Source: JANQIO01 sp043585095
GTDB taxonomy: Bacteria > Pseudomonadota > Gammaproteobacteria > Pseudomonadales > Halieaceae
Assembly: GCA_043585095.1 (NCBI GenBank)
Contig: CP121321.1
Coordinates: forward strand, 2,728,001-2,792,000
DNA: 64,000 nt
Direction of reading: 5' to 3'
Shown here: one piece after another, positions 8,801 through 15,671 of the stretch
How positions within the stretch are numbered: position 1 is the first letter of the stretch
How the letters are laid out: every line of letters starts with the position of its first letter
Notes under the pieces: generated by a model
The model's input: the letters and a program-made list of their open reading frames with translations, nothing else
Databases searched by the model: none
What the model was told of the DNA's origin: nothing
Position numbers and translations under genes: made by a program

Positions 8801-10622
8801 CATTGGAGCTTGTGAACGGCACCGCGTCATCCGAGTTCTCTATCTCTATACGAATGACCGTATTGCTGTCATCGTCGTTTTCCTCAGCGTAGAGTTCGAG
8901 GTACGCCGATGAAACCTTAGCACCCTGGGGAATCGGCAGGTTCGTAAAGCGTAAGCCGACACGGCGCGATGTGCTTTGGAGATCGAGGTCGCTGGAACCG
9001 GTCCAAACCTGGTTACCCTCTTCTTCCACATCGTCCATATTAGTAGTGATTTGCTTACTTAGCGTAGCGCGAGCGCATGATTTGCCCGGCTCGATAGAGG
9101 CCTTGTCGTACTGCACGCGCAGCACAGGCTGCAGGCCATTGCGACGGTCACGCGCCCAGGCATAGCGTAAGCCTTTGCCGGCGATAGCGAATGCCATCGC
9201 ATTGCCGCCACACCAACCTGGCTGGCTAACAATTTCCTGCACTATGCTGGTCAGATCCGGCGTGGTCTGGGTTTGGTTGTTTTCATCCCAGGTGGGAATG
9301 TTGTCCCACTTTTCCTTGGCCGTGGTTAAGGAGCGAGTCGAGATTTTGTTGATGTCCGAATACGGCAAGGCATTGGGAGACAGTTCACCGGCGATATCGA
9401 GATTGGTTACCTCAGCGGAGTTAGTCTGAGACACCGTGAAATCGATGTAGGCGCCGGTAACCTTGGCGTTTTGCGGTACATCAACGTTCTCGAATCTCAA
9501 GCCTGTCAGCGTATCAGCGGGCTTGGGTGGGGAACCGACGTAGTATTCCACGGTCAGGCGAGGTGCGAAGTCGCCGCGATCGTAGGCCTGCAAATCGTGT
9601 TCTGCGACAGAAGTCGAGCCGGGACGGCGCTCAAAAATAAACACCATGTCGGAGACGTTATTGCCGTAACCCTTCCAATTAGGGTTGGCAATAATCTCCT
9701 GCACAAGGCGCGTCAGACTGGGCGTAACCACCTGCGAACTGCCAGCCGGGTTGTCGAGGTCCCAGTTGATCTTGGTCGGCGTACGGGTACGACTGCTGAC
9801 ACCTTTTTGAACGTCCTGGAAAGGACTCGCATTACCATATTCACCAGTGATATGCATACGTGCAATGCCACCGGCACCGACGTTATCCACCTTGAATTCA
9901 ATGAAAGCATTGGTAATCGTTGCATTGGCAGGCACATCCATATTGGTAAAGCGCAGACCGATAATCTGCAAGCGGTTGCTTCTGCCGTCTTCGTGCGTAA
10001 ACTCCAGGTCGCTGCTGCCGCGCAGCACGTTATCGCCCCAGTTGTCCCAGGTTTGCTCTTCTACGTCGTCGTCCCGGCTTTGAATTTCGCGCGGCGGCAG
10101 TGATACAGCATTGCCGACGACAGTCTGCGTCATCTCAAGCTTTTCGCCATCAATGATCATGTCACCTGTGCCAACCACTTCCTGTGCATCGTCATCGTCG
10201 TCCTGCACGCTGGCAGTGACGTCGATCAACTCTTCCACCAATTCATTAACGTTACGATCCAAATTGTCGATTTGGTAAAGGACAGGACCACCCGGATTAC
10301 TGAAACGCATCAGACCCACGTTCACGTTATTCAGGCTGTTGAGCAGCGTATGCAAACCTTCCTGCACGTTCTGCATACGTGTCTTACCGGTTCCAGGCAC
10401 AGTGCTGCCCATAGAACCGGAAGTATCCACGATCAACAGCAGGTTGGGCGCTACCGCGTTCTCGGACACGTCACCGAAGAAAATCTCGGTATCGTCCGCC
10501 CAGACAGGAGAGGACACCAGCAGGCCGCCCAAAAAGGCGGAAGCAGCAGGTTTCGTCACACTCCGTGCGAGCTTTATAGCGGTGCGGGTAAACGTATTCA
10601 TCACTATCGTTGCCTTGTACAT
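5880..10622 (-). CDS. pilY1: PilY1 type IV pilus tip/biogenesis protein with expanded vWA region
   Basis: Large secreted pilus-associated protein (1580 residues) needed for pilus assembly and implicated in adhesion and surface sensing. The start at 10622 has GGAGG 8 nt upstream; an upstream GTG at 10649 is in frame but less likely. A signal peptide ends near SSPVWA/DD. A von Willebrand A domain starts with the MIDAS motif LLLIVDTSGSM. It is interrupted by three related segments, each with a 'GLRFTN.x(I/V)P.xA.(I/V)(T/S).A(Y/F)(I/L).(F/L)' beta signature (around residues 210-365, 370-510 and 540-690), before the vWA fold resumes with TRGMTPVQDTLFEA. The C-terminal half is the PilY1 beta-propeller (PF05567-type: GDPLHSKPIAVTYGG, FGSNSGFMHAINAETGEE, VFFGQRRGGRNYYAMD). 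Asp-rich loops (HDDDDDDN; NGDGSISGDGE) could bind calcium. Confidence 0.93.
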   Translation of the reverse strand: MYKATIVMNTFTRTAIKLARSVTKPAASAFLGGLLVSSPVWADDTEIFFGDVSENAVAPNLLLIVDTSGSMGSTVPGTGKTRMQNVQEGLHTLLNSLNNVNVGLMRFSNPGGPVLYQIDNLDRNVNELVEELIDVTASVQDDDDDAQEVVGTGDMIIDGEKLEMTQTVVGNAVSLPPREIQSRDDDVEEQTWDNWGDNVLRGSSDLEFTHEDGRSNRLQIIGLRFTNMDVPANATITNAFIEFKVDNVGAGGIARMHITGEYGNASPFQDVQKGVSSRTRTPTKINWDLDNPAGSSQVVTPSLTRLVQEIIANPNWKGYGNNVSDMVFIFERRPGSTSVAEHDLQAYDRGDFAPRLTVEYYVGSPPKPADTLTGLRFENVDVPQNAKVTGAYIDFTVSQTNSAEVTNLDIAGELSPNALPYSDINKISTRSLTTAKEKWDNIPTWDENNQTQTTPDLTSIVQEIVSQPGWCGGNAMAFAIAGKGLRYAWARDRRNGLQPVLRVQYDKASIEPGKSCARATLSKQITTNMDDVEEEGNQVWTGSSDLDLQSTSRRVGLRFTNLPIPQGAKVSSAYLELYAEENDDDSNTVIRIEIENSDDAVPFTSSNGTVDGRSWGTTVDWSFSNRWREDRVYRSRDIGALVQSVVNRGGWDLNNAMAFRLRKQSGRSRRALPYNEDPVRAPRLIINYQDDGTSVSDVRLVRQEILEQVDALNTRGMTPVQDTLFEAAQYYTGGNVVWGRRRGGPSYSGPHSYTRVSANNSIVPGTYTNNYPWGCSPDNLGNWRCRFETLEDGPLGAPQYETPINDWCQKENHIILLTDGFANAPNSEGLIKKFIGDDSCESSVGYSERCVKELASYMVQNDMSDLREKQIIKTHTIGFNFSSQWLKDVAAAGGGQYKEATQAADLVEEIQNILADVLKTNSTFVAPVAAINQFNRLNHRSEIYFAVFRPDDRPSWPGNLKKYRLGRDDNTVVDFSDEEGQPAINPETGFFTEEAVSAWGNIADGSQVDISGANSQIPAFESRRIYTYTRNSTTDQLSDPSNRLATNNQNLTKDMFGAGAMSDEEFREHVEWVLGKDHDDDDDDNIINENRYIIGDPLHSKPIAVTYGGSEAEPDITVFFGSNSGFMHAINAETGEEQFAFLPEDTMDEQMLLRENLPQQKHIYGIDGSVTPWVNDENGDGSISGDGEFVRIFFGQRRGGRNYYAMDVTDRNNPRLMWQINGGEGDFTELGQSWSQPVLGNIDIDGKATDVLYFSGGYDPDQDDTDIRASDDVGRAIYIVNAATGQLIWSAGPTDAFTKKFEDMKYSFPADISVVDITSSGQDNMLYIGDTGGQLWRFDINNGAAADNLITGGIIADLGIADGTNEASNNRRFYHGPDVALVFEEGETQLAVSIGSGFQASPLSTVTNDRFYMILQSDVFSIPQTYTKLTEADLYNADANDVGEGVEGSLELLKAAQGWYFNTPNTGEKILSTPLTFKDTVTFTTYEPNPMSATSRCVPSAGITRVYQVALDDASPINNWDDVTGLTEADRGTELKSSSIIDEPVIVCTGAGCDMFVGAEKPPVNTPNTDRVIKTFWRKN

Positions 10623-10649
10623 GGTCAAGTCCTCCGAGTGCTTGTGCAC

Positions 10650-11159
10650 TCAGTTCAAGCTGGGGCCTTCAACGTAGATACCCTGAGTATGCACGCTGTT
10701 GATATTGGTGTTGTTGCGACCGGCGGTGCCGATCACCTGGTAGTAATAGGTAGCAATTCCACTGGCGCCTTTGCGGATCGAGTAACCAAGCGAATTGGCA
10801 TTGTTCATAAACTGCACAGTCGCCGCTGCATTGATCTCTGTGTCTTCAAATTGGTACTTCGACGTCGGCCAGTTATTGGTGCCCTGCAAGCCAACTGCGT
10901 AGGCACTGGAGAGCAGCGGCAGGTCGTCTACGGCGAACTCAATGGTGGCCTCAGCAGATTGGAAGGTCAGTTCCTTCAACTCGCGGGAGGTCGCCATTTT
11001 CGCCTCCAGATTGCTGGTATCCATGGAAGAAAAGCCAACAAAGGTGGTGATTACCAGCATGATCAGCGAGACCAAAAGTACTGCGCCCTGCTGGGATGCT
11101 GAACGCTGCAGCGGCTTGTTCGCGCGGTGCAGGCTACGATTGGTTTTTGAGAAATTCAT
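10650..11159 (-). CDS. pilX: PilX minor pilus assembly protein
   Basis: PilX-family minor pilin, 169 residues. The N-terminus is basic and then hydrophobic (QQGAVLLVSLIMLVITTFVG), with the QG/A-V-L-L-V-S-L cleavage motif typical of PilX, which lacks the Glu5 of ordinary pilins. A helical segment with NLEAKMATSRELKELTFQSAEATIE follows, the conserved 'A..QAAE' region of the family. It lies between pilW and pilY1, separated from pilY1 by about 27 bp, in one operon. Confidence 0.88.
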   Translation of the reverse strand: MNFSKTNRSLHRANKPLQRSASQQGAVLLVSLIMLVITTFVGFSSMDTSNLEAKMATSRELKELTFQSAEATIEFAVDDLPLLSSAYAVGLQGTNNWPTSKYQFEDTEINAAATVQFMNNANSLGYSIRKGASGIATYYYQVIGTAGRNNTNINSVHTQGIYVEGPSLN

Positions 11160-11170
11160 ATCGTCTTGTC

Positions 11171-12193
11171 CTAGTTCCTAAACAGCACGGTGGTCTGAAA
11201 AACACGACGCAGCGTGCGGTCGCCGTTATGAGCCAGCGTTGTACCAGAGCCGATCACTTCGTCCAGCACCTGGTAGCTGCCGGTGTCGGCATCATCTCGA
11301 ACCGGCTCGAAGCTTTGCAGCAGCATGCCAACGCGTATGCCAATGACTTCTTCCAAAACCAGGGATGCGTCATCAGCCGTCACGTAGCGGATATTGCCTG
11401 AAGCCAGTTCCTGCCCGTACAGCACCTGCAGGTATTCAACTCCTTCTACCATTTCCTCTTCTACGCCATTGGCACGACGATACAGAGCAAACACGGGAAT
11501 GGTCCCCGCTACCCGAGTGCGGCCGGTATCGCGCACGTACCAGGCTTTTTGAAAAAACTGCATCAATTCGGTGGCGGCGGGATAGCCCGGCTCGATAGAC
11601 GCGGGATTATTAGGCCCCAGCGAGTATTCATAGCTAGTCGCGCTGCCATCACAGGCAGGCGTATTGGTAACCCTGAACAAATGCGCCGTCACGCAATTCG
11701 CAATCACGACCAATTCATTCTGCTGTATGCACTCAGCGTTCGATGCAACCGCCACCGAGGTGCTACCGGGAACAACCGGCGCGGCGGACACAGACTGCAG
11801 GCGCTGCCCGTGCTGCAGCGCTAACACGTCGCTGCCCACGCGGTTCGTAGCACCGATGGCGGCGTTAAGATCAGCCGGCAAGGCGGGCGCCCAGCCGGCG
11901 CCGTCGCGTTCATATCCCTCAACGCCGGTCCAGTTAATGCCGGTAGCCAGTACGGCCAGGTTGCCAGTAGCGCTGGTGCAGCCGATATAGTTCGCATCGC
12001 GAATATCTGACACCAACAGATCGAGCGCGATACGGCCGTTCTCCTGCAGGCGTGCCAAAGAGGTTTCAAGCTGCGAAGAATCCTTATTCGCCAAAAACAC
12101 ATTGACGACGCCGGCGATCAGGAACAGCCCCAGACCCATGGCCACCATGAGTTCCAAAAGAGACATACCGGCTTGTTTACGGTTGTTCAGCAT
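11171..12193 (-). CDS. pilW: PilW minor pilus assembly protein
   Basis: PilW-family minor pilin, 340 residues. The prepilin motif KQAG/MSLLELMVAMGLGLFL opens the chain, followed by the family's conserved RLQENGRIALDLLVSDIRDANYIGC stretch (the Cys is typical). The large C-terminal beta-rich domain ends in a segment 'RRVFQTTVLFRN' that matches the 'R.F.TTV.LRN' close of PilW proteins. The gene sits 11 bp before pilX and 12 bp after pilV. It is part of the minor-pilin complex that primes pilus assembly and presents PilY1. Confidence 0.9.
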   Translation of the reverse strand: MLNNRKQAGMSLLELMVAMGLGLFLIAGVVNVFLANKDSSQLETSLARLQENGRIALDLLVSDIRDANYIGCTSATGNLAVLATGINWTGVEGYERDGAGWAPALPADLNAAIGATNRVGSDVLALQHGQRLQSVSAAPVVPGSTSVAVASNAECIQQNELVVIANCVTAHLFRVTNTPACDGSATSYEYSLGPNNPASIEPGYPAATELMQFFQKAWYVRDTGRTRVAGTIPVFALYRRANGVEEEMVEGVEYLQVLYGQELASGNIRYVTADDASLVLEEVIGIRVGMLLQSFEPVRDDADTGSYQVLDEVIGSGTTLAHNGDRTLRRVFQTTVLFRN

Positions 12194-12205
12194 CTCGGCG
12201 TTGTC

Positions 12206-12760
12206 CTAGTTCAGCGTTGCCGTAAAGGACACCTGGCGAGAGACTTTATCTCGCGTCATGTTCCCTTCGGCATCAAAGTCACGGTCATCCCAGGACACCG
12301 TGACCCTAAATTCATTGTCCGTGGCGCTGACGCGCTCCAGCAGGCCACGTCCGTTCATAAGCGTCGGGCGGTAGTTGCCAATCCCCGACGTGTTCACAAA
12401 GCTCTGTGACCACTCTCGTAAATCCTGTTGTGCCATCTGCGTCGGCGAGCAGCCGGCGGGCGATGTCACACAGCCCGGTGCGCCGGGAATCGTTGAGCTC
12501 ACATTGGTATCTACTGAGTTGTAGACCGTGGTGCCACGGTACCCGTCGGGGTTAGCGCGCATGCGATCCAGAATGTCCTGAGCCAGGAAGATCGCCTGAG
12601 AGCGCATATAGGCACTTTGATTGGTCTGGAAGCTGAGCATCTGCATTGCCGCGACACCCAGAATGCCCACCGTCAATATCAGCGTGGAAACCAGCACTTC
12701 AATGAGGCTAAAACCACTCTGCTGGCGGCGCGCTGCCTGCGTTTTTCTAATTACGGACAC
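12206..12760 (-). CDS. pilV: PilV minor pilin
   Basis: PilV-family minor pilin of 184 residues. The prepilin cleavage site QSG/FSLIEVLVSTLILTVGILG is followed by MQMLSFQTNQSAYMRSQA and DILDRMRANPDGYRG, close to the family consensus 'Q...N...A..RS.A...A.D..DRMRAN'. Cysteines near residues 95-102 may form a disulfide. The start overlaps the 3' end of fimU by 10 nt, which suggests translational coupling. Confidence 0.92.
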   Translation of the reverse strand: MSVIRKTQAARRQQSGFSLIEVLVSTLILTVGILGVAAMQMLSFQTNQSAYMRSQAIFLAQDILDRMRANPDGYRGTTVYNSVDTNVSSTIPGAPGCVTSPAGCSPTQMAQQDLREWSQSFVNTSGIGNYRPTLMNGRGLLERVSATDNEFRVTVSWDDRDFDAEGNMTRDKVSRQVSFTATLN

Positions 12761-13389
12761 GTATTCACCTCCGAACCATCGTCAGCGTCTACAAAATTAT
12801 TCGCGGGGCTGTCCTCATCGACTGCCATGCGCGGCTGGCCTGACAGATTCAGAACGATGCCGCTAGCCTCACTGGCGTCGCCATTACAAACCACGATAGT
12901 GCCGCGCTCGGCAGCCAGACCGTCCTGATCGAAGGTAATCACTCCGGCATCGGCGAAATTGCGGGTACGTATCGTAACGTCGCCGCTGGCCTCACCGCCG
13001 ACCCGAATCAGCGGTTCGTTGGTCTGGCGCGTGCCGTCCGCCGCGGTGCCACCACCGTTGCCGTTATCGACGAACACAATCCAGCCATCCTCCCAGTTAA
13101 GACCGCTGCAGCCAGACTGGTCTGTGCTGGCGCAGGCCACCGCGGCCGAGGCCTGATTGACCGCCTCACTACGTGCGGTGCTCAACATGGAAAACATGTC
13201 GCCCAGGGCCGCTTGCTGTCGACTGCGCCCAATGGCGTCGGCAAAGTTGGGACCGACGGTGGTGGCGAGAATAGAAATGATCATCAGCGTGATCAACAGC
13301 TCGAATAGCGTATAGCCACGCTGCCGCCGTCCACCCGTTAAGGTGCTTTCGCGTTCTGCTTGTGTAGTAAGCGCCGCAACAAACGACAT
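12751..13389 (-). CDS. fimU: FimU/FimT-type minor pseudopilin (first gene of the pil operon)
   Basis: GspH/FimT-family pseudopilin of 212 residues. The cleavage motif QRG/YTLFELLITLMIISILATT is followed by a GspH core (MLSTARSEAVNQASAAVACAS, NWEDGWIVFVD). The 190-bp gap upstream separates it from ispH and should hold the operon promoter. It occupies the position of fimU in Pseudomonas (before pilV-pilW-pilX-pilY1-pilE), hence the name; the sequence alone does not distinguish fimT from fimU. Confidence 0.85.
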   Translation of the reverse strand: MSFVAALTTQAERESTLTGGRRQRGYTLFELLITLMIISILATTVGPNFADAIGRSRQQAALGDMFSMLSTARSEAVNQASAAVACASTDQSGCSGLNWEDGWIVFVDNGNGGGTAADGTRQTNEPLIRVGGEASGDVTIRTRNFADAGVITFDQDGLAAERGTIVVCNGDASEASGIVLNLSGQPRMAVDEDSPANNFVDADDGSEVNTCP

Positions 13390-13579
13390 GGGATTAACCC
13401 CAACGTTAAATCAGCCCGAACAATACCAATTGCAGACTAAAAGCAATCAAAAAGGCGGATAAGCGGCGTTATCGAGAGATAAACGGCAGGAAAAATGCAA
13501 AAACTGTGACCGGATACCGTTTTCAGGATGCAAAAAGCATCGCTTTAGGAGGGTGAAGCAAGGACCATCAGCCGGCCGG

Positions 13580-14533
13580 TCAGTCGACGGTACTGACCGG
13601 GATACGCAATTCACGCGGCATGGAAAAAGTGACGTTCTCAGGACGACCGACCATTTCCACGGGCGCCGCAGCGCCCAACTCAGCAAGTCGTTCGACCACT
13701 TGTTGCACAAGAATTTCCGGGGCAGATGCGCCCGCCGTTACGCCAATGCGAGTGCAATCCTCCAGCCATTCGGGCTCGATAGCTGCCGCTGTATCTATAA
13801 GGTAGGCCGCAGCCCCCATGCGCTCGGCCAGCTCTCGTAGACGGTTGGAGTTAGAACTGTTTATGGACCCCACCACCAAAACAAGGTCACAGCCATCGGA
13901 AAGTTCTTTGACGGCGTCCTGCCTGTTTTGCGTGGCATAGCAAATGTCGTCTTTACGAGGCCCTTCAATACGCGGGAAGCGGGCACGAAGGGTATCAATG
14001 ACCCTGGCGGTATCATCCATAGACAGTGTGGTCTGGGTAACGTAGCAGAGTCGATCGGGGTCACGGACGTGCAGGCTCGCGGCCTGGGACTCATCCTCCA
14101 CCAGATAGATTTCACCGCCCGCCGAGGGGTCGTACTGGCCCATCGTGCCCTCGACTTCCGGATGTCCGCGATGGCCTATCAATACACACTCACGCCCTTC
14201 CTGGGCATACCGGGTAACCTCGATATGCACCTTGGTCACCAGTGGGCAGGTCGCATCAAAAACCTTGAGGCCTCGCACCTGCGCCTCGTTGCGAACCGCC
14301 TGTGAGACACCATGTGCGCTGAAAATAACCGTGCAGTCATCGGGAATTTCGTCTAATTCATCCACAAACACCGCGCCACGATCCCGCAGATCGTCAACGA
14401 CAGTCTTATTATGTACTACTTCATGGCGGACGTAGATTGGCGCACCAAACACCTCAAGCGCTCGGTCGACAATGGCAATGGCGCGATCGACCCCTGCGCA
14501 AAAGCCCCTTGGATTTGCCAGCTTAATTTCCAT
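13580..14533 (-). CDS. ispH: 4-hydroxy-3-methylbut-2-enyl diphosphate reductase
   Basis: Last step of the MEP isoprenoid pathway: reduces HMBPP to IPP and DMAPP using a [4Fe-4S] cluster. The 317-residue protein has the three cluster cysteines (12, 96 and 198), the catalytic Glu in GHPEVEGTMGQ, and conserved HEVVHN, FSAHGVS and SINSSNSNRL motifs. Length is normal for the family. It closes the murJ-ribF-ileS-lspA-fkpB-ispH cluster, 65 bp after fkpB. Confidence 0.97.
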   Translation of the reverse strand: MEIKLANPRGFCAGVDRAIAIVDRALEVFGAPIYVRHEVVHNKTVVDDLRDRGAVFVDELDEIPDDCTVIFSAHGVSQAVRNEAQVRGLKVFDATCPLVTKVHIEVTRYAQEGRECVLIGHRGHPEVEGTMGQYDPSAGGEIYLVEDESQAASLHVRDPDRLCYVTQTTLSMDDTARVIDTLRARFPRIEGPRKDDICYATQNRQDAVKELSDGCDLVLVVGSINSSNSNRLRELAERMGAAAYLIDTAAAIEPEWLEDCTRIGVTAGASAPEILVQQVVERLAELGAAAPVEMVGRPENVTFSMPRELRIPVSTVD

Positions 14534-14598
14534 ATCTACCTCGTAAGTACCGCCGTTCGACGGCTGCCATCATCAGGCCTCCGGTGCGGGAGCTTTGC

Positions 14599-15054
14599 CT
14601 AGTGCAGCTCTGCAGCCTCGACGCGGTGAACCAGCACATCGAAAAGTATACGCCGTCCGGCGAGCGGATGGTTAAAGTCTACCGTGACCTGTTCGTCGTC
14701 GATGGCCACCACCAAACCGGGAACCTCGCCGCCAGCTGCATCGGAAAAATAAAACAGCAAACCTAACTCCAGCCGGCTCTCTTCGTCGAAATGCTCACGC
14801 GGCACCAGCTGCACGTTGTTGTCATTCGGCATGCCAAACGCATTTTCAGGTTCGACGGTAAATATCTGCCGCTCGCCCGGGGACATACCCATCAACAAGG
14901 TCTCGAAGCCGGGCAGCAGGCTGCCATCTCCCACCACAAAATCCACCGGATCGCCCTCAAAATTTGAGTCGATCTCCGAGCCGTCTTCAAGACTCAGTGC
15001 GAAATTGAGAAACACTCTTGTGCCCTGCCCAATGCTGACACTATCTATAGTCAT
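14599..15054 (-). CDS. fkpB: FKBP-type peptidyl-prolyl isomerase (SlpA/FkpB)
   Basis: Cytoplasmic FKBP-type prolyl isomerase of the SlpA branch. Conserved features are LNFALSLEDG, the FKBP core (VDFVVGDGSLLPGFETLLMG), the long insert-in-flap region (ENAFGMPNDNNVQLVPREHF) and the strongly conserved TVDFNHPLAGR close. The ATG at 15054 (151 residues) is preferred since GGAAGG lies just upstream; a GTG at 15066, overlapping the lspA stop, would add four residues. Its place between lspA and ispH is the standard one. Confidence 0.93.
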   Translation of the reverse strand: MTIDSVSIGQGTRVFLNFALSLEDGSEIDSNFEGDPVDFVVGDGSLLPGFETLLMGMSPGERQIFTVEPENAFGMPNDNNVQLVPREHFDEESRLELGLLFYFSDAAGGEVPGLVVAIDDEQVTVDFNHPLAGRRILFDVLVHRVEAAELH

Positions 15055-15065
15055 ACCGCCTTCCA

Positions 15066-15671
15066 CTAGTTTTTGCTGCCTGGCTTTGGGGCTTCGTCGA
15101 CCGGATCCTCGACCGAGTGGCCCTCATGCGGGCCACCCTGATGCGGGCCACCCTGACGCGGGCCGCCCTCACGCCATTGCCGCAGCGTATCCAAAATCAT
15201 CAATACCGCACCCACCGTCACTGCACTATCGGCGACGTTAAACGTGGGGTAATACCACGCATGGTAGTGCACTGATATAAAGTCGACCACATACCCAAAC
15301 TGCAGGCGATCACACAGATTGCCGATCGCACCACCCAAAATAAGGCTAAGGCTTGCCGCCAGCAGCGTTTCCTGTGGCCGCAGCCGCGTCAGCCACACTG
15401 CGATAACAGCACTGGCGATGCCTGCAACTGCGCTGAAAAACCAGCGCTGCCATCCTCCTGCATCGCTCAGAAAGCTGAAGGCGGCACCCGTATTAAAATG
15501 CAACGTCATATTGAGGATAGGCAGCACCGGCACTGGCGTCGCGTAGTCGAGCTGCGACAGTGCGACCGTCTTGGTCCACTGGTCCAGCCCTACCACCACC
15601 GCAGCGAGGACGAACCACTGCAGCGCGCTGGCGCCCGGCTTAGGCAAATCGACGGTGCTCACCGGCGCCAT
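15066..15671 (-). CDS. lspA: Lipoprotein signal peptidase (signal peptidase II)
   Basis: Inner-membrane aspartic protease that removes signal peptides from diacylglyceryl-prolipoproteins. Four membrane segments are visible. Conserved motifs are LDQWTK, FNTGAAFSFL, GGAIGNLCDRL, and the catalytic aspartates in VVDFISVH and FNVADSAVTVG. At 201 residues it is about 30 longer than usual because of a hydrophilic C-terminal tail built on GGPxx repeats (15122-15166). The 5' end overlaps ileS by 32 nt; an in-frame GTG a few codons later would also overlap. Confidence 0.95.
   Translation of the reverse strand: MAPVSTVDLPKPGASALQWFVLAAVVVGLDQWTKTVALSQLDYATPVPVLPILNMTLHFNTGAAFSFLSDAGGWQRWFFSAVAGIASAVIAVWLTRLRPQETLLAASLSLILGGAIGNLCDRLQFGYVVDFISVHYHAWYYPTFNVADSAVTVGAVLMILDTLRQWREGGPRQGGPHQGGPHEGHSVEDPVDEAPKPGSKN
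15122..15166 (-). repeat. 15-nt tandem repeats in the lspA 3' end
   Basis: Three nearly identical 15-nt units (15122-15136, 15137-15151, 15152-15166) plus a partial one encode repeated GGPHQ/GGPRQ in the cytoplasmic tail of LspA. The third unit differs by two bases from the second. Confidence 0.8.

Noticed and set aside
9471..11102. Long + strand open frames (9471-10103 and 10272-11102) opposite pilY1 and pilX
   Set aside because: No recognisable domain or start signal; they are antisense shadows of well-supported pilus genes.
13390..13579. Sigma-54 (PilR-dependent) promoter before fimU
   Set aside because: A GG-N10-GC pair occurs but the flanking bases do not fit TGGCAC-N5-TTGCA.
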